Below are positions 33,902-43,610 of a stretch of DNA of 64,000 nt, piece after piece. Source of the stretch: Lysinibacillus odysseyi. GTDB taxonomy: Bacteria > Bacillota > Bacilli > Bacillales_A > Planococcaceae. The stretch is from NCBI GenBank assembly GCA_014595895.1, contig JABUKB010000004.1, positions 1 through 64,000 of the forward strand. The letters are read 5' to 3'. How positions within the stretch are numbered: the first letter of the stretch is position 1; each line of letters starts with the position of its first letter. Below the pieces are notes generated by a model that worked only from the letters and a program-made list of their open reading frames with translations, made no database searches and was not told the DNA's origin. The position numbers were made by a program, and so were the translations under genes.

Positions 33902-34945
33902 TTATTCGCCTCCTTCTTTGTAGCCTTCAATACGGCGTGCTACCGCTTCTGGAAGTGGGAGTTTTGGCGCATCTGGATGTAGCAACCATGTTTTTGCATA
34001 GTGAGAATCTGATACTTGGAACATCGGAGGCTCCTGTTCAAAATCAATGGCTAATGCGTACTCGTTACGAGCAGCAAAGGCATCCCCTTTAGGCGGGTCA
34101 AGCAGGTTTGGCGGTGAGCCTGGAATCGCACGCAATAGCTCATCTGTGCTATTTGTTAAGTCCGGCATCGAGCCAAGCAAGCCCCATGTGTAAGGGTGTT
34201 TTGGATTATAGAAAATATCGTTTACTGTTCCATATTCCACGATTTGGCCTGCATACATAACTGCTACACGGTCTGCTACATTGGCTACTACACCAAGGTC
34301 ATGCGTAATAAAGATGATCGATGTATTTGATTTCTTTTGGATATCCTTCATCAATTCTAAAATTTGTGCTTGAATCGTTACGTCAAGCGCCGTTGTTGGT
34401 TCGTCAGCGATTAATAGTTTAGGGTCAGCCGCTAGAGCGATCGCAATCACGACACGCTGGCGCATCCCGCCTGACAGTTCATGCGGATAAGCGCGGAAAC
34501 GTCTCTCGGGGAAGGGGATACCTACCTGATTTAACAGTTCAATCGCACGTGCCTTAGCTTCGTCTTTAGATACTTTTTTATGCTTTAAAATCACTTCTGT
34601 AATTTGCGGGCCGATACGCATCGTTGGATTCAATGCTGTCATCGGATCCTGGAAAATCATCGCGATATCGTTTCCGCGGATTTTCATCATTTCTTTATCT
34701 GTTAAAGGAATTAAATCCTTGCCATTAAACAAAATCTGACCGCCTGCGTATTGAGCGGGCGGCTGTGGGAGCAGCTTCATTAGAGCGTTACTTGTAACAC
34801 TTTTCCCTGAACCTGACTCACCAACGATTGCTAATGTTTCACCTTCGTACAATTCAAAGTTTACACCACGTACTGCTTGAACAATGCCGGCGTACGTTTT
34901 GAAATTGATACGTAAATCTTTTACTTCTATTAATTTCTTTTTCAT
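33902..34945 (-). CDS. oppD: oligopeptide ABC transporter ATP-binding protein OppD
   Basis: 347 residues with Walker [12 protein letters not shown], signature [15 protein letters not shown], Walker [13 protein letters not shown] and H-loop FITHDLGVV. The C-terminal [13 protein letters not shown] is the Opp-family extension. The ATG at 34945 ([10 protein letters not shown]) is eight bases from GAGGG; an in-frame GTG nine bases earlier overlaps the ribosome site. Confidence 0.97.
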   Translation of the reverse strand: MKKKLIEVKDLRINFKTYAGIVQAVRGVNFELYEGETLAIVGESGSGKSVTSNALMKLLPQPPAQYAGGQILFNGKDLIPLTDKEMMKIRGNDIAMIFQDPMTALNPTMRIGPQITEVILKHKKVSKDEAKARAIELLNQVGIPFPERRFRAYPHELSGGMRQRVVIAIALAADPKLLIADEPTTALDVTIQAQILELMKDIQKKSNTSIIFITHDLGVVANVADRVAVMYAGQIVEYGTVNDIFYNPKHPYTWGLLGSMPDLTNSTDELLRAIPGSPPNLLDPPKGDAFAARNEYALAIDFEQEPPMFQVSDSHYAKTWLLHPDAPKLPLPEAVARRIEGYKEGGE

Positions 34946-34960
34946 TTCGTACACCCTCTT

Positions 34961-35896
34961 TTATTTACGTAATTTTGGATCCAGTGCATCACGCAGACCG
35001 TCTCCAACTGCGTTAAACGCGAAAATCGTCAACGAGATAAATAGAGCAGGGAATAATAGACGCCAAGGAGCCGATGTTAAGGCTTTGTTACCTTCGGAAG
35101 CCATTGTCCCCCAAGAAGCGGTCGGAGCCTGTACACCAAGCCCTAAGTAACTTAGGAATGATTCTGTAAAGATGGCACTTGGAATTGTTAAAGTCATTGT
35201 TACCAAAATCGCACCCATTGCATTTGGAATCAGGTGGCGTTTGATTAAGTGCCATTGGTTAGCACCTAATGTACGTGCAGCAAGCACATACTCTTGATTT
35301 TTAATCGATAGTACTTCACCGCGAACGATACGGGCCATGTTTACCCATCCAGTAATCGAAAGGGCGATAATCATTGGAACTAAACCTGGTTCCATTACTA
35401 CTAATAGAATAATAACAACTAACAGGTAAGGAACAGCCGTTAACACGTCCGCGATACGCATCATAATGTTATCGATACGACCACCGGAAAGACCGGCGAT
35501 ACTGCCCCATAACACACCGATGATTAAGTCGATGACAGCAGCTGTTAAACCAATGAATAACGAGATGCGGGCACCTTCCCACACACGGACGAACATATCA
35601 CGTGCCAAATCGTCTGTACCGAACCAATGTGCAGCAGATGGTGCTGAGTTATATAAGCCTACGTTTTGCTCGTAGCTAAATTGTGAAAACATCGGTACGA
35701 AAATCGCCATACCACCGATGAAAACTAATAAAATTAAACCAACTAATGCTAATTTGTTACGAGAGAAGCGATAAAATACCTCGCGCCAAAATGAAACTTG
35801 CTTTTTAGAAAGCTGTTCTGCTTCGCTTTCGCGAACGCCCACAACTTTGAACATTTCTGGCGAGATGTTCTCGATTTTTTGATCATGTTGAGCCAT
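34961..35896 (-). CDS. oppC: oligopeptide ABC transporter permease OppC
   Basis: 311 residues with an N-terminal cytosolic tail, one early membrane helix (about 49-70) and the BPD permease core; the EAA loop region is YVLAARTLGANQWHLIKRHL. It forms the transport channel with OppB. Start and stop overlap oppB by one base (TAATG). Confidence 0.96.
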   Translation of the reverse strand: MAQHDQKIENISPEMFKVVGVRESEAEQLSKKQVSFWREVFYRFSRNKLALVGLILLVFIGGMAIFVPMFSQFSYEQNVGLYNSAPSAAHWFGTDDLARDMFVRVWEGARISLFIGLTAAVIDLIIGVLWGSIAGLSGGRIDNIMMRIADVLTAVPYLLVVIILLVVMEPGLVPMIIALSITGWVNMARIVRGEVLSIKNQEYVLAARTLGANQWHLIKRHLIPNAMGAILVTMTLTIPSAIFTESFLSYLGLGVQAPTASWGTMASEGNKALTSAPWRLLFPALFISLTIFAFNAVGDGLRDALDPKLRK

Positions 35897-36825
35897 TATT
35901 TTTTCGCTCCTTTCAATTTAATACGTGGATCGATGACACTGTATAAAATATCTACGATTAATACAGCGAATAATAGGATGATTGAGTAGAACACCGTTGT
36001 TCCCATAATGACTGTGTAGTCACGGTTTGTAATGGATGTAACAAAGTGACGGCCAAGTCCTGGAATCGCAAAAATTTGCTCAATCACGAAACTGCCTGTA
36101 ATAACCCCTGCAAATAAAGGTCCTAAATATGTGACAACTGGCAATAAAGCGTTACGAAGGGCATGCTTGAAGACAATTGTCCATTTGCCGTTCCCTTTTG
36201 CACGAGCCAGCTTTACGTAGTCACTATTCAGTTGTTCTAGCATACTTGAACGAGTAAGTTTCGCGATGAAGCCGGCATGGGTTAACGCAATCGCAGTTGC
36301 AGGTAAGATGGTATAGGCAAACCCTTGCCAACCACTTACAGGGAACCACCCAGCTTTAAATGATAAATAGTACTGAAGCAAGCCTGCAAGAATGAAGGAA
36401 GGTACGGATATACCTAATACTGCAACAACAGTCGACACATAGTCAGGAAATTTATTATGGTATAGAGCTGAGATGACACCTAGTAAGATACCGATACCTA
36501 CAGCCAATGCCATTGCCTCAAGACCTAGGGCAACCGAAATCGGGAAACTTTCCGAAATGATATCGTTAGTAGAACGACCTTTGTATTTCATGGATTCACC
36601 AAAATCGAAACTTAATGTAGAAACTAAATAATCTTTATATTGTATATACCATGGATTGTCTAATCCATATTTTGCATTTAACTGCGCTTCAATTGCTGGA
36701 GGAAATTCACGTTCACTTGCGAAAGGACTACCAGGAGCGAGTTGCATTAAAAAGAATGTAGCGGTAATGATTAAGTACATTGCAATGACGATGTAAACTA
36801 AACGTTTAAAAATATAACTTAGCAA
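35896..36825 (-). CDS. oppB: oligopeptide ABC transporter permease OppB
   Basis: 309 residues, six-helix permease with the N-terminal signature [11 protein letters not shown] and the EAA loop [21 protein letters not shown]. It starts with TTG at 36825, eight bases after AGGAGG, a rare start that may lower expression relative to oppA. Confidence 0.96.
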   Translation of the reverse strand: MLSYIFKRLVYIVIAMYLIITATFFLMQLAPGSPFASEREFPPAIEAQLNAKYGLDNPWYIQYKDYLVSTLSFDFGESMKYKGRSTNDIISESFPISVALGLEAMALAVGIGILLGVISALYHNKFPDYVSTVVAVLGISVPSFILAGLLQYYLSFKAGWFPVSGWQGFAYTILPATAIALTHAGFIAKLTRSSMLEQLNSDYVKLARAKGNGKWTIVFKHALRNALLPVVTYLGPLFAGVITGSFVIEQIFAIPGLGRHFVTSITNRDYTVIMGTTVFYSIILLFAVLIVDILYSVIDPRIKLKGAKK

Positions 36826-36879
36826 TGAACTGACCTCCTTTTTGACATACTATTTTGAATTTTTTTCTGTAATAGTACT

Positions 36880-36918
36880 AAAGGCTGCATTAAACTGTTT
36901 TTAGTTTAAGCAGCCTTT
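36880..36918 (-). terminator. hairpin between oppA and oppB
   Basis: AAAGGCTGC(A)TTAAAC pairs with GTTTAA(G)CAGCCTTT. It lies between the oppA stop and oppB on the transcribed minus strand and lacks a T-run after it. It is best read as an RNA-stabilising or partial terminator stem that gives more OppA than permease. Confidence 0.6.
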
Positions 36919-36936
36919 AGTATAAAGACACAAATA

Positions 36937-38565
36937 TTATTTATTTACATCAGCGTATTTTAAGTTGATGTTACCTAAAGCGTCTGGTTCCATACCAGAT
37001 ACGTAGTCTTTTTGTACGTATAGGTTCGTGTAGAAGTAGATTGGAATAACCGGCATCTCTTCAACCATGATTGCTTCAGCTTCTTTTAAGACTTCTGTAC
37101 GTTTATCTGCATCAGTTTCCGTTACTGATTGTTTTAAAAGGGCAGCGTATTCTGCATTTTCCCAACCAGTATCGTTGTTACCATTTTCAGCTGAGTTAAA
37201 CATTTCTAAGAATGAATAAGCATCGTTGTAGTCAGCGATCCAACCCATACGACCTACTTGGTAGTCAAGGTTAGAAAGCTTGTCTAAGTAAACTTGCCAT
37301 TCAGAGTTATCAAGTTTCACATTGATACCTAAGTTAGAAGCCCAACCTTGTTGGATGAACTGAGCGATAGCAGAGTGTGCTTCACTTGTGTTGTAAGAAA
37401 CTGAAATAGTTAATTCAGATGGATCAGAAAGTCCAAGTTCTTTTAAACCAGCTGCTAAATATTCTTTTGCTTTTTCGAAGTCAGCATCTTCGAAGTAATT
37501 GTCGCCGAAACCTTCAACGCCAGGTGGTACGATACTTAAAGCTGGAGTTTGCTCACCCTTTGTGATGTTTTCGATTAATGCTTTACGATCGATTGCTAAA
37601 GCTAATGCTTTACGGATATTGATGTTTTGGATTACAGGGTCAGTGGTATTTAACTTATACCAGTAGATACCTGAATAATCTGCTACATTTAAAATATCTT
37701 CAGATTTTAAACGCTCGATTGCATCTAGAGGAACGACACCTAATGTTGTACCTAAGTAATCAACCTCGCCAGCATCGAAGCTTGTCATTTGAGTTGTTTC
37801 AGACTCTACCATTGCGATGTTTACAGTATCGATTTTCACTGTGTCAGCATCCCAGTAAGTGTCTGATTTTGTTAATACCATGTTACCGCTGTGTACCCAC
37901 TCCGTTAATGTGAATGGACCGTTAGAAACGATTGTTTCTGCTTCTGTGTACCATGTTGGGTTAGATTCTTGTGTAGCTTGGTGGATTGGATACATTGTTT
38001 TGAAAGCAGTTAACTCTAAGAAGTATGGAGTTGGTGCTTCTAATGTAACTTCAATCGTTTTTTCATCAATTACATTAATACCTAAATCTTCAGCAGAACC
38101 TTCACCTAAGTTGAATGCTTCCGCGCCTTTGATTGGGTAAAGAATTGAAGAATATTCAGAAGCGTTTTCCGGATCTAATACCCAAGTCCATGCATATGCA
38201 AAGTCATTTGCAGTCACTGGGTCACCGTTTGACCATTTTGCATCACGTAATGTGAACGTATAAACTAGTCCATCTTCTGAAACCTTATAGCTCTCAGCAG
38301 CCGCTTCTGTAGGCTCGCCGTTCACCAGTGTCATAAGACCTTCAAATGTGTTTTGCAAAATTACGCCAGAAGTAGTATCTGTTGCTAAACCAGGGTGTAA
38401 TGATGGTGGTTCACTAGCAACCAATAAGTTAAGCTCTTTAGAACCGCCTTCATCAGTAGTGCCTTCATCATTAGTAGTCTTTTCGTCACTAGCTCCACAT
38501 GCAGCTAATACTACTGAAAGTACTAAAACCATGAAAAGCGTAAGAAACTTATTATGTTTCTTCAT
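36937..38565 (-). CDS. oppA: oligopeptide-binding lipoprotein OppA
   Basis: 542 residues, SBP family 5. The signal peptide ends SVVLAAC with lipidated C23; a Thr/Glu-rich linker follows. Family blocks include SNGDPVTANDFAYAW and IRKALALAIDRKALI. It captures peptides outside the membrane and hands them to OppBC. GGAGGG precedes the ATG. It is first in the operon and separated from oppB by 111 bases with a hairpin. Confidence 0.96.
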   Translation of the reverse strand: MKKHNKFLTLFMVLVLSVVLAACGASDEKTTNDEGTTDEGGSKELNLLVASEPPSLHPGLATDTTSGVILQNTFEGLMTLVNGEPTEAAAESYKVSEDGLVYTFTLRDAKWSNGDPVTANDFAYAWTWVLDPENASEYSSILYPIKGAEAFNLGEGSAEDLGINVIDEKTIEVTLEAPTPYFLELTAFKTMYPIHQATQESNPTWYTEAETIVSNGPFTLTEWVHSGNMVLTKSDTYWDADTVKIDTVNIAMVESETTQMTSFDAGEVDYLGTTLGVVPLDAIERLKSEDILNVADYSGIYWYKLNTTDPVIQNINIRKALALAIDRKALIENITKGEQTPALSIVPPGVEGFGDNYFEDADFEKAKEYLAAGLKELGLSDPSELTISVSYNTSEAHSAIAQFIQQGWASNLGINVKLDNSEWQVYLDKLSNLDYQVGRMGWIADYNDAYSFLEMFNSAENGNNDTGWENAEYAALLKQSVTETDADKRTEVLKEAEAIMVEEMPVIPIYFYTNLYVQKDYVSGMEPDALGNINLKYADVNK

Positions 38566-38902
38566 ATGAATCCCTCCTTTTTTTATATATGCCTCAATTT
38601 TCAGAAAATTAAACCCTCAGGCTACTATCCTCTGAAATTCGAAATGCAATATATAATGTATCAAAAATTTATTAAAATATAAACTAATATGCAAGAATTC
38701 TTAAAAAGAATATTAATTCGAAATATTAAGAATATATTAAGAAAAGTAATTTTTTGTTATTTTTATGTAAAGTTTGTGTTGTTTTCGTCACTTGGAGTAT
38801 AGTAGATAGGTACAAAAAAATTATTGAATGTTTATAGGAAGAAACTTTAAAATGGGAAGTATCGTCACTTTAAACAATCACAAATAATAGGGTGAACAAT
38901 AC
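38566..38902. other. divergent intergenic region between oppA and dagK
   Basis: The 337 bases are very AT-rich. For oppA, the minus strand offers TTGCAT (38694-38689) as a weak -35. For dagK, TTGTGT (38774-38779) and TATAGT (38798-38803), 18 bases apart, form a plausible promoter. I see no T-box or riboswitch and no coding region. Confidence 0.5.
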
Positions 38903-39817
38903 ATGAAGAGAGCACGAATTATATACAATCCAACTTCAGGGCGCGAGTTATTTAAGAAGCATCTTCCAGAGGTATTAACAAGACTAGAAATAGCAGGGTA
39001 CGAAACTTCCTGTCATGCAACAACAGGTGCAGGGGATGCAACTGCCGCTGCTATAGAGGCGGTAAAGCGCAATTTCGACATCATCATTGCTGTAGGTGGG
39101 GACGGTACATTAAATGAAGTCGTGTCCGGGATGAGTCAATGTGAAAATCGACCGAAGCTGGGGTTAATCCCTATGGGGACAACCAATGATTTTGCACGTG
39201 CCGTACATATTCCGCGAAAAATTGATGAATCGCTTGATATCATCTTAAAAGGGGATACGATTCCGGTAGATGTAGGGCAAGTAAACGGGGAACGCTATTT
39301 CATTAACATTGCTGGAGGTGGCCGTGTTACAGAACTGACGTATGAAGTACCGAGCAAGCTGAAAACAGCAATCGGCCAGCTAGCGTATTATTTAAAGGCA
39401 ATTGAAATGATTCCTTCTATTAAAGCGACACACATGCGGATCGAGATGGATGATGAAGTGTTTGAAGGAAAAGCGATGATGTTTTTATGCGCTTTGACGA
39501 ACTCAGTGGGCGGCTTCGAAAAAATTGCGCCGGATGCCTCGATTAATGATGGGTTATTTACAGTTATGGTTCTAAAGGAATGTTCATTGGCAGAGTTTGC
39601 AAAAGTGCTATCGCTTGTTGTCCGAGGCGAACATTTCAATGACCCTCATGTCATTTATCGCAAGGCAAGGCGTGTAAAAGTAACTTCCGAGGATGTCGTT
39701 CATTTAAACCTAGACGGGGAGTACGGCGGAGATGCTCCTACTGAATTTATCAATTTAAAACGCCATATCGAAATTTTTGTTCCGATTGATGAAATCAAGG
39801 AACAAGATCGCGCCTAG
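38903..39817 (+). CDS. dagK: diacylglycerol kinase DagK
   Basis: 304 residues of the lipid-kinase family. The nucleotide motif is AVGGDGTLNEVVSGM; IPMGTTNDFARA and LDGEYGGDAP complete the DagK/YegS pattern. It phosphorylates diacylglycerol produced during lipoteichoic acid synthesis, returning it to phosphatidate. Its position before rlmCD matches B. subtilis yerQ-yefA. Confidence 0.96.
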   Translation: MKRARIIYNPTSGRELFKKHLPEVLTRLEIAGYETSCHATTGAGDATAAAIEAVKRNFDIIIAVGGDGTLNEVVSGMSQCENRPKLGLIPMGTTNDFARAVHIPRKIDESLDIILKGDTIPVDVGQVNGERYFINIAGGGRVTELTYEVPSKLKTAIGQLAYYLKAIEMIPSIKATHMRIEMDDEVFEGKAMMFLCALTNSVGGFEKIAPDASINDGLFTVMVLKECSLAEFAKVLSLVVRGEHFNDPHVIYRKARRVKVTSEDVVHLNLDGEYGGDAPTEFINLKRHIEIFVPIDEIKEQDRA

Positions 39818-39823
39818 CAGCCT

Positions 39824-39858
39824 AAGCTTGTGAGAGTACTCATTCACAAGCTTTTTTT
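39824..39858 (+). terminator. dagK terminator
   Basis: AAGCTTGTGA and TCACAAGCTT pair around a ten-base loop, followed by a run of seven T. Confidence 0.93.
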
Positions 39859-39919
39859 GTGCACAATAAACAGAGGTCCATGCTACAATAGAAGAATTGA
39901 AATTTGAGGGGGATTTACG

Positions 39920-41284
39920 ATGAGCGCACCAGTCAAAAAAAATGACCGCTTAACCGTTTATATAGAAGATTTAACGCACGATGGGAATGGCGTAGCCAAA
40001 GTCGATGGTTATCCATTATTTATTCAAGGAGCTCTTCCGACAGAAACTGTAGACGTACACGTTTTGAAAACATTGAAAAACTACGGCTTTGCCAAGGTAG
40101 TCGATATTCTTCAACCATCATCTGACCGTGTCGAGGCACCATGCCAGTACTTCAAGCAGTGCGGTGGATGTCAGTTGCAGCATCTTTCATATGAAGGGCA
40201 GTTAAAATGGAAGCAAAATATGGTGGAAAACGTCATGAAGCGTTTAGGGAAAATCGATGCCCCTGTACACCCGGTCAAAGGGATGGACAATCCATGGAAC
40301 TACCGCAATAAAGCCCAAATCCCGTTTGCCGACACAGAGGCAGGGCTAATCGCAGGGTTTTACAAAACGAAATCCCATAACATTGTTGATATGGAACGCT
40401 GTCTTATTCAAACAGGCGAGGCGGATACGATATTAGCTGACTTGAAGCGAGAGCTCGTGACACTAGGGTTGCCTGCGTATAATGAAGCCAATCATAGCGG
40501 ACAGCTGCGTCATGTTGTAGTACGTAAAGGTCGCGCTACTAACGAAGTAATGGTCGTACTTGTCACAAAATCGCGCAAGCTTCCGCAAAAAGAGGCGATA
40601 GTCGAAGTCATCCAGCGACTTATACCGAACGTGGCATCGATTGTGCAAAATATAAACAGCGAAAAAACAAATGTGATTTTTGGCAATGAAACGATTACGC
40701 TATGGGGGAAAGACGTGATTGAAGATACAATCGGCAATGTCCGCTTTGAAATTTCAGCACGTTCTTTCTATCAAGTCAATCCCGAACAAACAGAAGTACT
40801 GTACAAGCAAGCCCTTGACTATGCACAGCTGACAGGAACTGAGCGTGTCATCGATGCGTATTGCGGAATAGGTTCTATTTCACTGTTCCTGGCACAGCAA
40901 GCAGGATATGTCATGGGCGTAGAAATTGTGCCGCAGGCGATTGAGGATGCCAAGCGCAACGCGGAAATTAACGGCTTCACGAATACGTATTTCGAAGCCG
41001 GTCCAGCAGAGGAAGTCATCCCGCGCTGGTATGCAGAGGGCAAGGAAGCTGATGTACTTGTAGTCGATCCGCCGCGTAAAGGCTGTGACGAGGCACTCCT
41101 AAATACGATTATTACACAACGCCCAAAACGCATGGTGTATGTCTCTTGTAACCCAGCGACACTTGCGCGTGACCTGCGTATATTAGAGGACGGCGGTTAT
41201 AAAACACAGGAAATCCAGCCGGTTGATATGTTCCCGCATACGACGCATTGTGAAGCGGTCGCTTGGTTGGAACTAGCTGATTAA
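39920..41284 (+). CDS. rlmCD: 23S rRNA (uracil-5-)-methyltransferase RlmCD
   Basis: 454 residues: N-terminal TRAM domain, iron-sulfur cysteines in CQYFKQCGGCQ plus a later Cys, SAM site DAYCGIGSISLFLA, and the catalytic cysteine in SCNPATLARD. It methylates U747 and U1939 of 23S rRNA in Bacillus. The C-terminus ends HCEAVAWLELAD. These last codons recur eight times downstream, so the 3' end of this gene appears to be an integration site, and its present tail may itself come from the last inserted element. Confidence 0.95.
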   Translation: MSAPVKKNDRLTVYIEDLTHDGNGVAKVDGYPLFIQGALPTETVDVHVLKTLKNYGFAKVVDILQPSSDRVEAPCQYFKQCGGCQLQHLSYEGQLKWKQNMVENVMKRLGKIDAPVHPVKGMDNPWNYRNKAQIPFADTEAGLIAGFYKTKSHNIVDMERCLIQTGEADTILADLKRELVTLGLPAYNEANHSGQLRHVVVRKGRATNEVMVVLVTKSRKLPQKEAIVEVIQRLIPNVASIVQNINSEKTNVIFGNETITLWGKDVIEDTIGNVRFEISARSFYQVNPEQTEVLYKQALDYAQLTGTERVIDAYCGIGSISLFLAQQAGYVMGVEIVPQAIEDAKRNAEINGFTNTYFEAGPAEEVIPRWYAEGKEADVLVVDPPRKGCDEALLNTIITQRPKRMVYVSCNPATLARDLRILEDGGYKTQEIQPVDMFPHTTHCEAVAWLELAD

Positions 41285-41450
41285 TCCATATTTAAGCGTG
41301 CTTATTAACGTACGCTTAATTCGGATGTGTCTTTAGTATATCTAACTTAATAGTTTGTTGAAACATAAAAAGCAGACGGTTTAGAAGTGCGATCATGCAC
41401 CTCTAATTGGCCGTCTGCTTTTACTTTTATAATTTTGATGAACAAGCCAA
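41231..41450 (+). repeat. rlmCD-end repeat A (functional gene end plus downstream part)
   Basis: The native copy: the last codons (HTTHCEAVAWLELAD), then about 85 bases, then a bidirectional terminator and the end of the minus-strand remnant. Its downstream half is repeated at copy B, where the 55-base terminator block differs at one base, and similarity continues about 30-40 bases further. Confidence 0.9.
41367..41423. terminator. bidirectional terminator after rlmCD
   Basis: AAAAGCAGACGG and CCGTCTGCTTTT pair, with inner pairing TTAGAAGTGC to GCACCTCTAA around GATCAT. A and T runs on both sides allow it to serve both strands. Confidence 0.92.
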
Positions 41451-41852
41451 TAATTCTGATGGTAGTTTTATTATAAATTGCTTAAAATTAAGTTTTTTTA
41501 GGAGGTATGCCTTTAGTTCAGCAACGTCTACAGTTATATTAATTTCTTCATTTTGAAACATATTCACTTTTTCAATTAATTGTTCAATTTGATGGTTTAA
41601 AGTGGCTACGATACTATCATAGGTTTCTTGATTGATTTTATCAATCTGGTAGCATTTCGAGTGCCTTTTATTTCTTTGTACGTAAATTAGTTAATTTGCT
41701 TGGTATTTTTCTAAATCATTATTAGATTTGGACTGTAACTTTTCGAGTTGTTTATCTAACAGTTTTTTTGTTGAGACCTCTAGAATATTTGGAAAATAAA
41801 GTGCCTTTAAGTCATCAAGAGGAGTCTGCCCTTTTACTACAAAAATCCGCAT
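41427..41852 (-). pseudogene. stop-interrupted remnant, possibly C-terminus of a large serine recombinase
   Basis: On the minus strand one frame runs from ATG at 41852 to a stop at 41427, broken by a TAA at 41691-41693. Before the stop it reads MRIFVVKGQTPLDDLKALYF..., and after it a coiled-coil rich stretch (NQETYDSIVATLNHQIEQLI) and the ending LPSELLACSSKL. The charged coiled coil with a Q-E-x-Y/D-S-I element resembles the C-terminal region of large serine recombinases, but no catalytic domain is left, so the family assignment is tentative. A trace of the same 3' end lies beside copy B (about 48121-48165). Confidence 0.4.
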
Positions 41853-41948
41853 TATATTTTATATAACTTCTTTAACTTTTGTTTATTTTAGATTTATAAA
41901 GCGAATAAGTACTTTAAAATACATTTACACATCATAATAAACCTTATA

Positions 41949-41964
41949 TTACCATTTATGGTAA
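41949..41964. promoter_or_regulatory. perfect palindrome before the defence operon
   Basis: TTACCATTTATGGTAA is a perfect 16-base palindrome 36 bases before the first gene. It overlaps a possible -10 (TAAAAT, 41962-41967), so a repressor bound here could block transcription. No regulator gene is found in the segment. Confidence 0.45.
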
Positions 41965-41999
41965 AATATATTTTAACTCTATTGAATTGAGGTGTTCAC

Positions 42000-43610
42000 A
42001 TGATTAATAAATTGAAAATCAAGAACTATAAATCTTATGAAGATTTTGAATTAAATTTAAATCTCGACTTAAATATTATCATTGGGGATAATGAAGCGGG
42101 AAAATCTACTCTTTTAGAAGCTATAAATTTGGCTTTGACGGGGCAATTGAATAATAGATTGCTTCAAAATGAATTAAGCCCATATTTATTCAATATTAAT
42201 AGTGTAAGAACTTATTTACAAGAGTTGATAACTAATCCACAAGCTGAATTACCTAAGATCATTGTGGAATTATATTTTGATAATCCAGATAACATATACA
42301 GTGAATTAAAAGGGACAAATAACTTATTAAGAATTGATTCCCCAGGAGTTTCTATAAGCATTGAGTTTGATTCAACATACCAAACTGAGTATGAAGCCTA
42401 TATTCAAGATGTTAGCACGATTAAAACATTACCGATTGAATATTACAAGGTGGTATGGCGATCGTTTGCAGGAAATAGTTTAACTTCAAGAAGTATACCT
42501 GCTAAATCAACATTAATAGATACATCCACTTCAAAATATCAAAATGGTACAGACATATATCTACATAAAATCTTAAACGACTCCCTAGAACCTTCACAAC
42601 GTACGGAATTAGCCGTTCATTATAGAAAGCTTAAAGAAACGTTTTCAGAAAACCATTCTATTTCAACAATAAATCAAAGTTTAAATGAAAAGAAAGGAGA
42701 TATTACTGATAAAAATTTAAATGTATCAGTCGATATTTCGAGCAAATCTAATTGGGATAAAATTATCACTGCATATTTAGATGAAGTTCCATTTGATTAC
42801 ATAGGGAAAGGTGAGCAAAATGCTATAAAAATGAAATTAGCATTAGAATCAAATACAGATTTAGAAGCAGTAGTCTTAATCGAAGAGCCTGAAAATCACT
42901 TATCCTTATCTAATATGAATAAATTATTAAATGTAATTAAAAATAAAAACGAAAATAAACAATTAATTATTACAACACATAGTAGCTTTATTTTAAATAA
43001 ACTTGATATAGGAAAAATGATCTTGCTTTCAAATGATAAGAAAATTACAACATTCAACCATCTTAACGAAGAAACTAGGGATTTCTTTATGAAGTTACCT
43101 GGATATGATACTTTGCGTTTAGTGTTAAGTCAAAAAGTTATTTTAGTAGAGGGACCATCTGAAGATTTAATTGTACAAAGAGCATATAAAGATTTGTATG
43201 GAAAATTACCTTTAGAGAATGGTGTGGATTTATTTTGTATAGATGGTTTGTCTTTTAAAAGGTTTGTAGAGATATCCACTAACCTCCAAAAAGAAATTGT
43301 GATAATTACAGATAACGATGGAAATATTGAACAAAATATTTATAAGAAGTATGAAGAATATTCATCAAATGATTTCGTAAAAATCTACTATGGTCCGGAT
43401 GAGGCTCTCAAAACACTTGAGCCAAATATTGTTGAGGCCAACAAACCAAATCTATTGGTCCTTAAAGAAATTTTAGGCCACCCTGAATACTCAGATGACC
43501 GTTTAGTAGCGTATATGCTAAACAATAAAACAAATTGTGCATTAAAGATATTTGAAGCTGATAAAACTATTCAAATGCCGAGGTATATATTAGATGCAAT
43601 TGAAGAATAA
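42000..43610 (+). CDS. OLD-family ATP-dependent endonuclease (GajA-like)
   Basis: 536 residues. An ABC-type ATPase domain with Walker A GDNEAGKST (29-37), Walker B VVLIEEPENHLS (about 290) and TTHSSF is followed by a TOPRIM nuclease domain with VEGPSED (about 382) and TDNDGN (about 436). This layout, adjacent to a UvrD-like helicase, defines class 2 OLD proteins and the Gabija defence system, where GajA nicks phage DNA when nucleotides fall. It overlaps the helicase by 17 bases. Closest function is inferred from architecture; I could not compare sequences. Confidence 0.85.
   Translation: MINKLKIKNYKSYEDFELNLNLDLNIIIGDNEAGKSTLLEAINLALTGQLNNRLLQNELSPYLFNINSVRTYLQELITNPQAELPKIIVELYFDNPDNIYSELKGTNNLLRIDSPGVSISIEFDSTYQTEYEAYIQDVSTIKTLPIEYYKVVWRSFAGNSLTSRSIPAKSTLIDTSTSKYQNGTDIYLHKILNDSLEPSQRTELAVHYRKLKETFSENHSISTINQSLNEKKGDITDKNLNVSVDISSKSNWDKIITAYLDEVPFDYIGKGEQNAIKMKLALESNTDLEAVVLIEEPENHLSLSNMNKLLNVIKNKNENKQLIITTHSSFILNKLDIGKMILLSNDKKITTFNHLNEETRDFFMKLPGYDTLRLVLSQKVILVEGPSEDLIVQRAYKDLYGKLPLENGVDLFCIDGLSFKRFVEISTNLQKEIVIITDNDGNIEQNIYKKYEEYSSNDFVKIYYGPDEALKTLEPNIVEANKPNLLVLKEILGHPEYSDDRLVAYMLNNKTNCALKIFEADKTIQMPRYILDAIEE

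Noticed and set aside
38566-38902. T-box or peptide-responsive riboswitch before oppA
   Set aside because: No T-box core (AGGGTGGNACCGCG) or other aptamer block is present, only AT-rich sequence.
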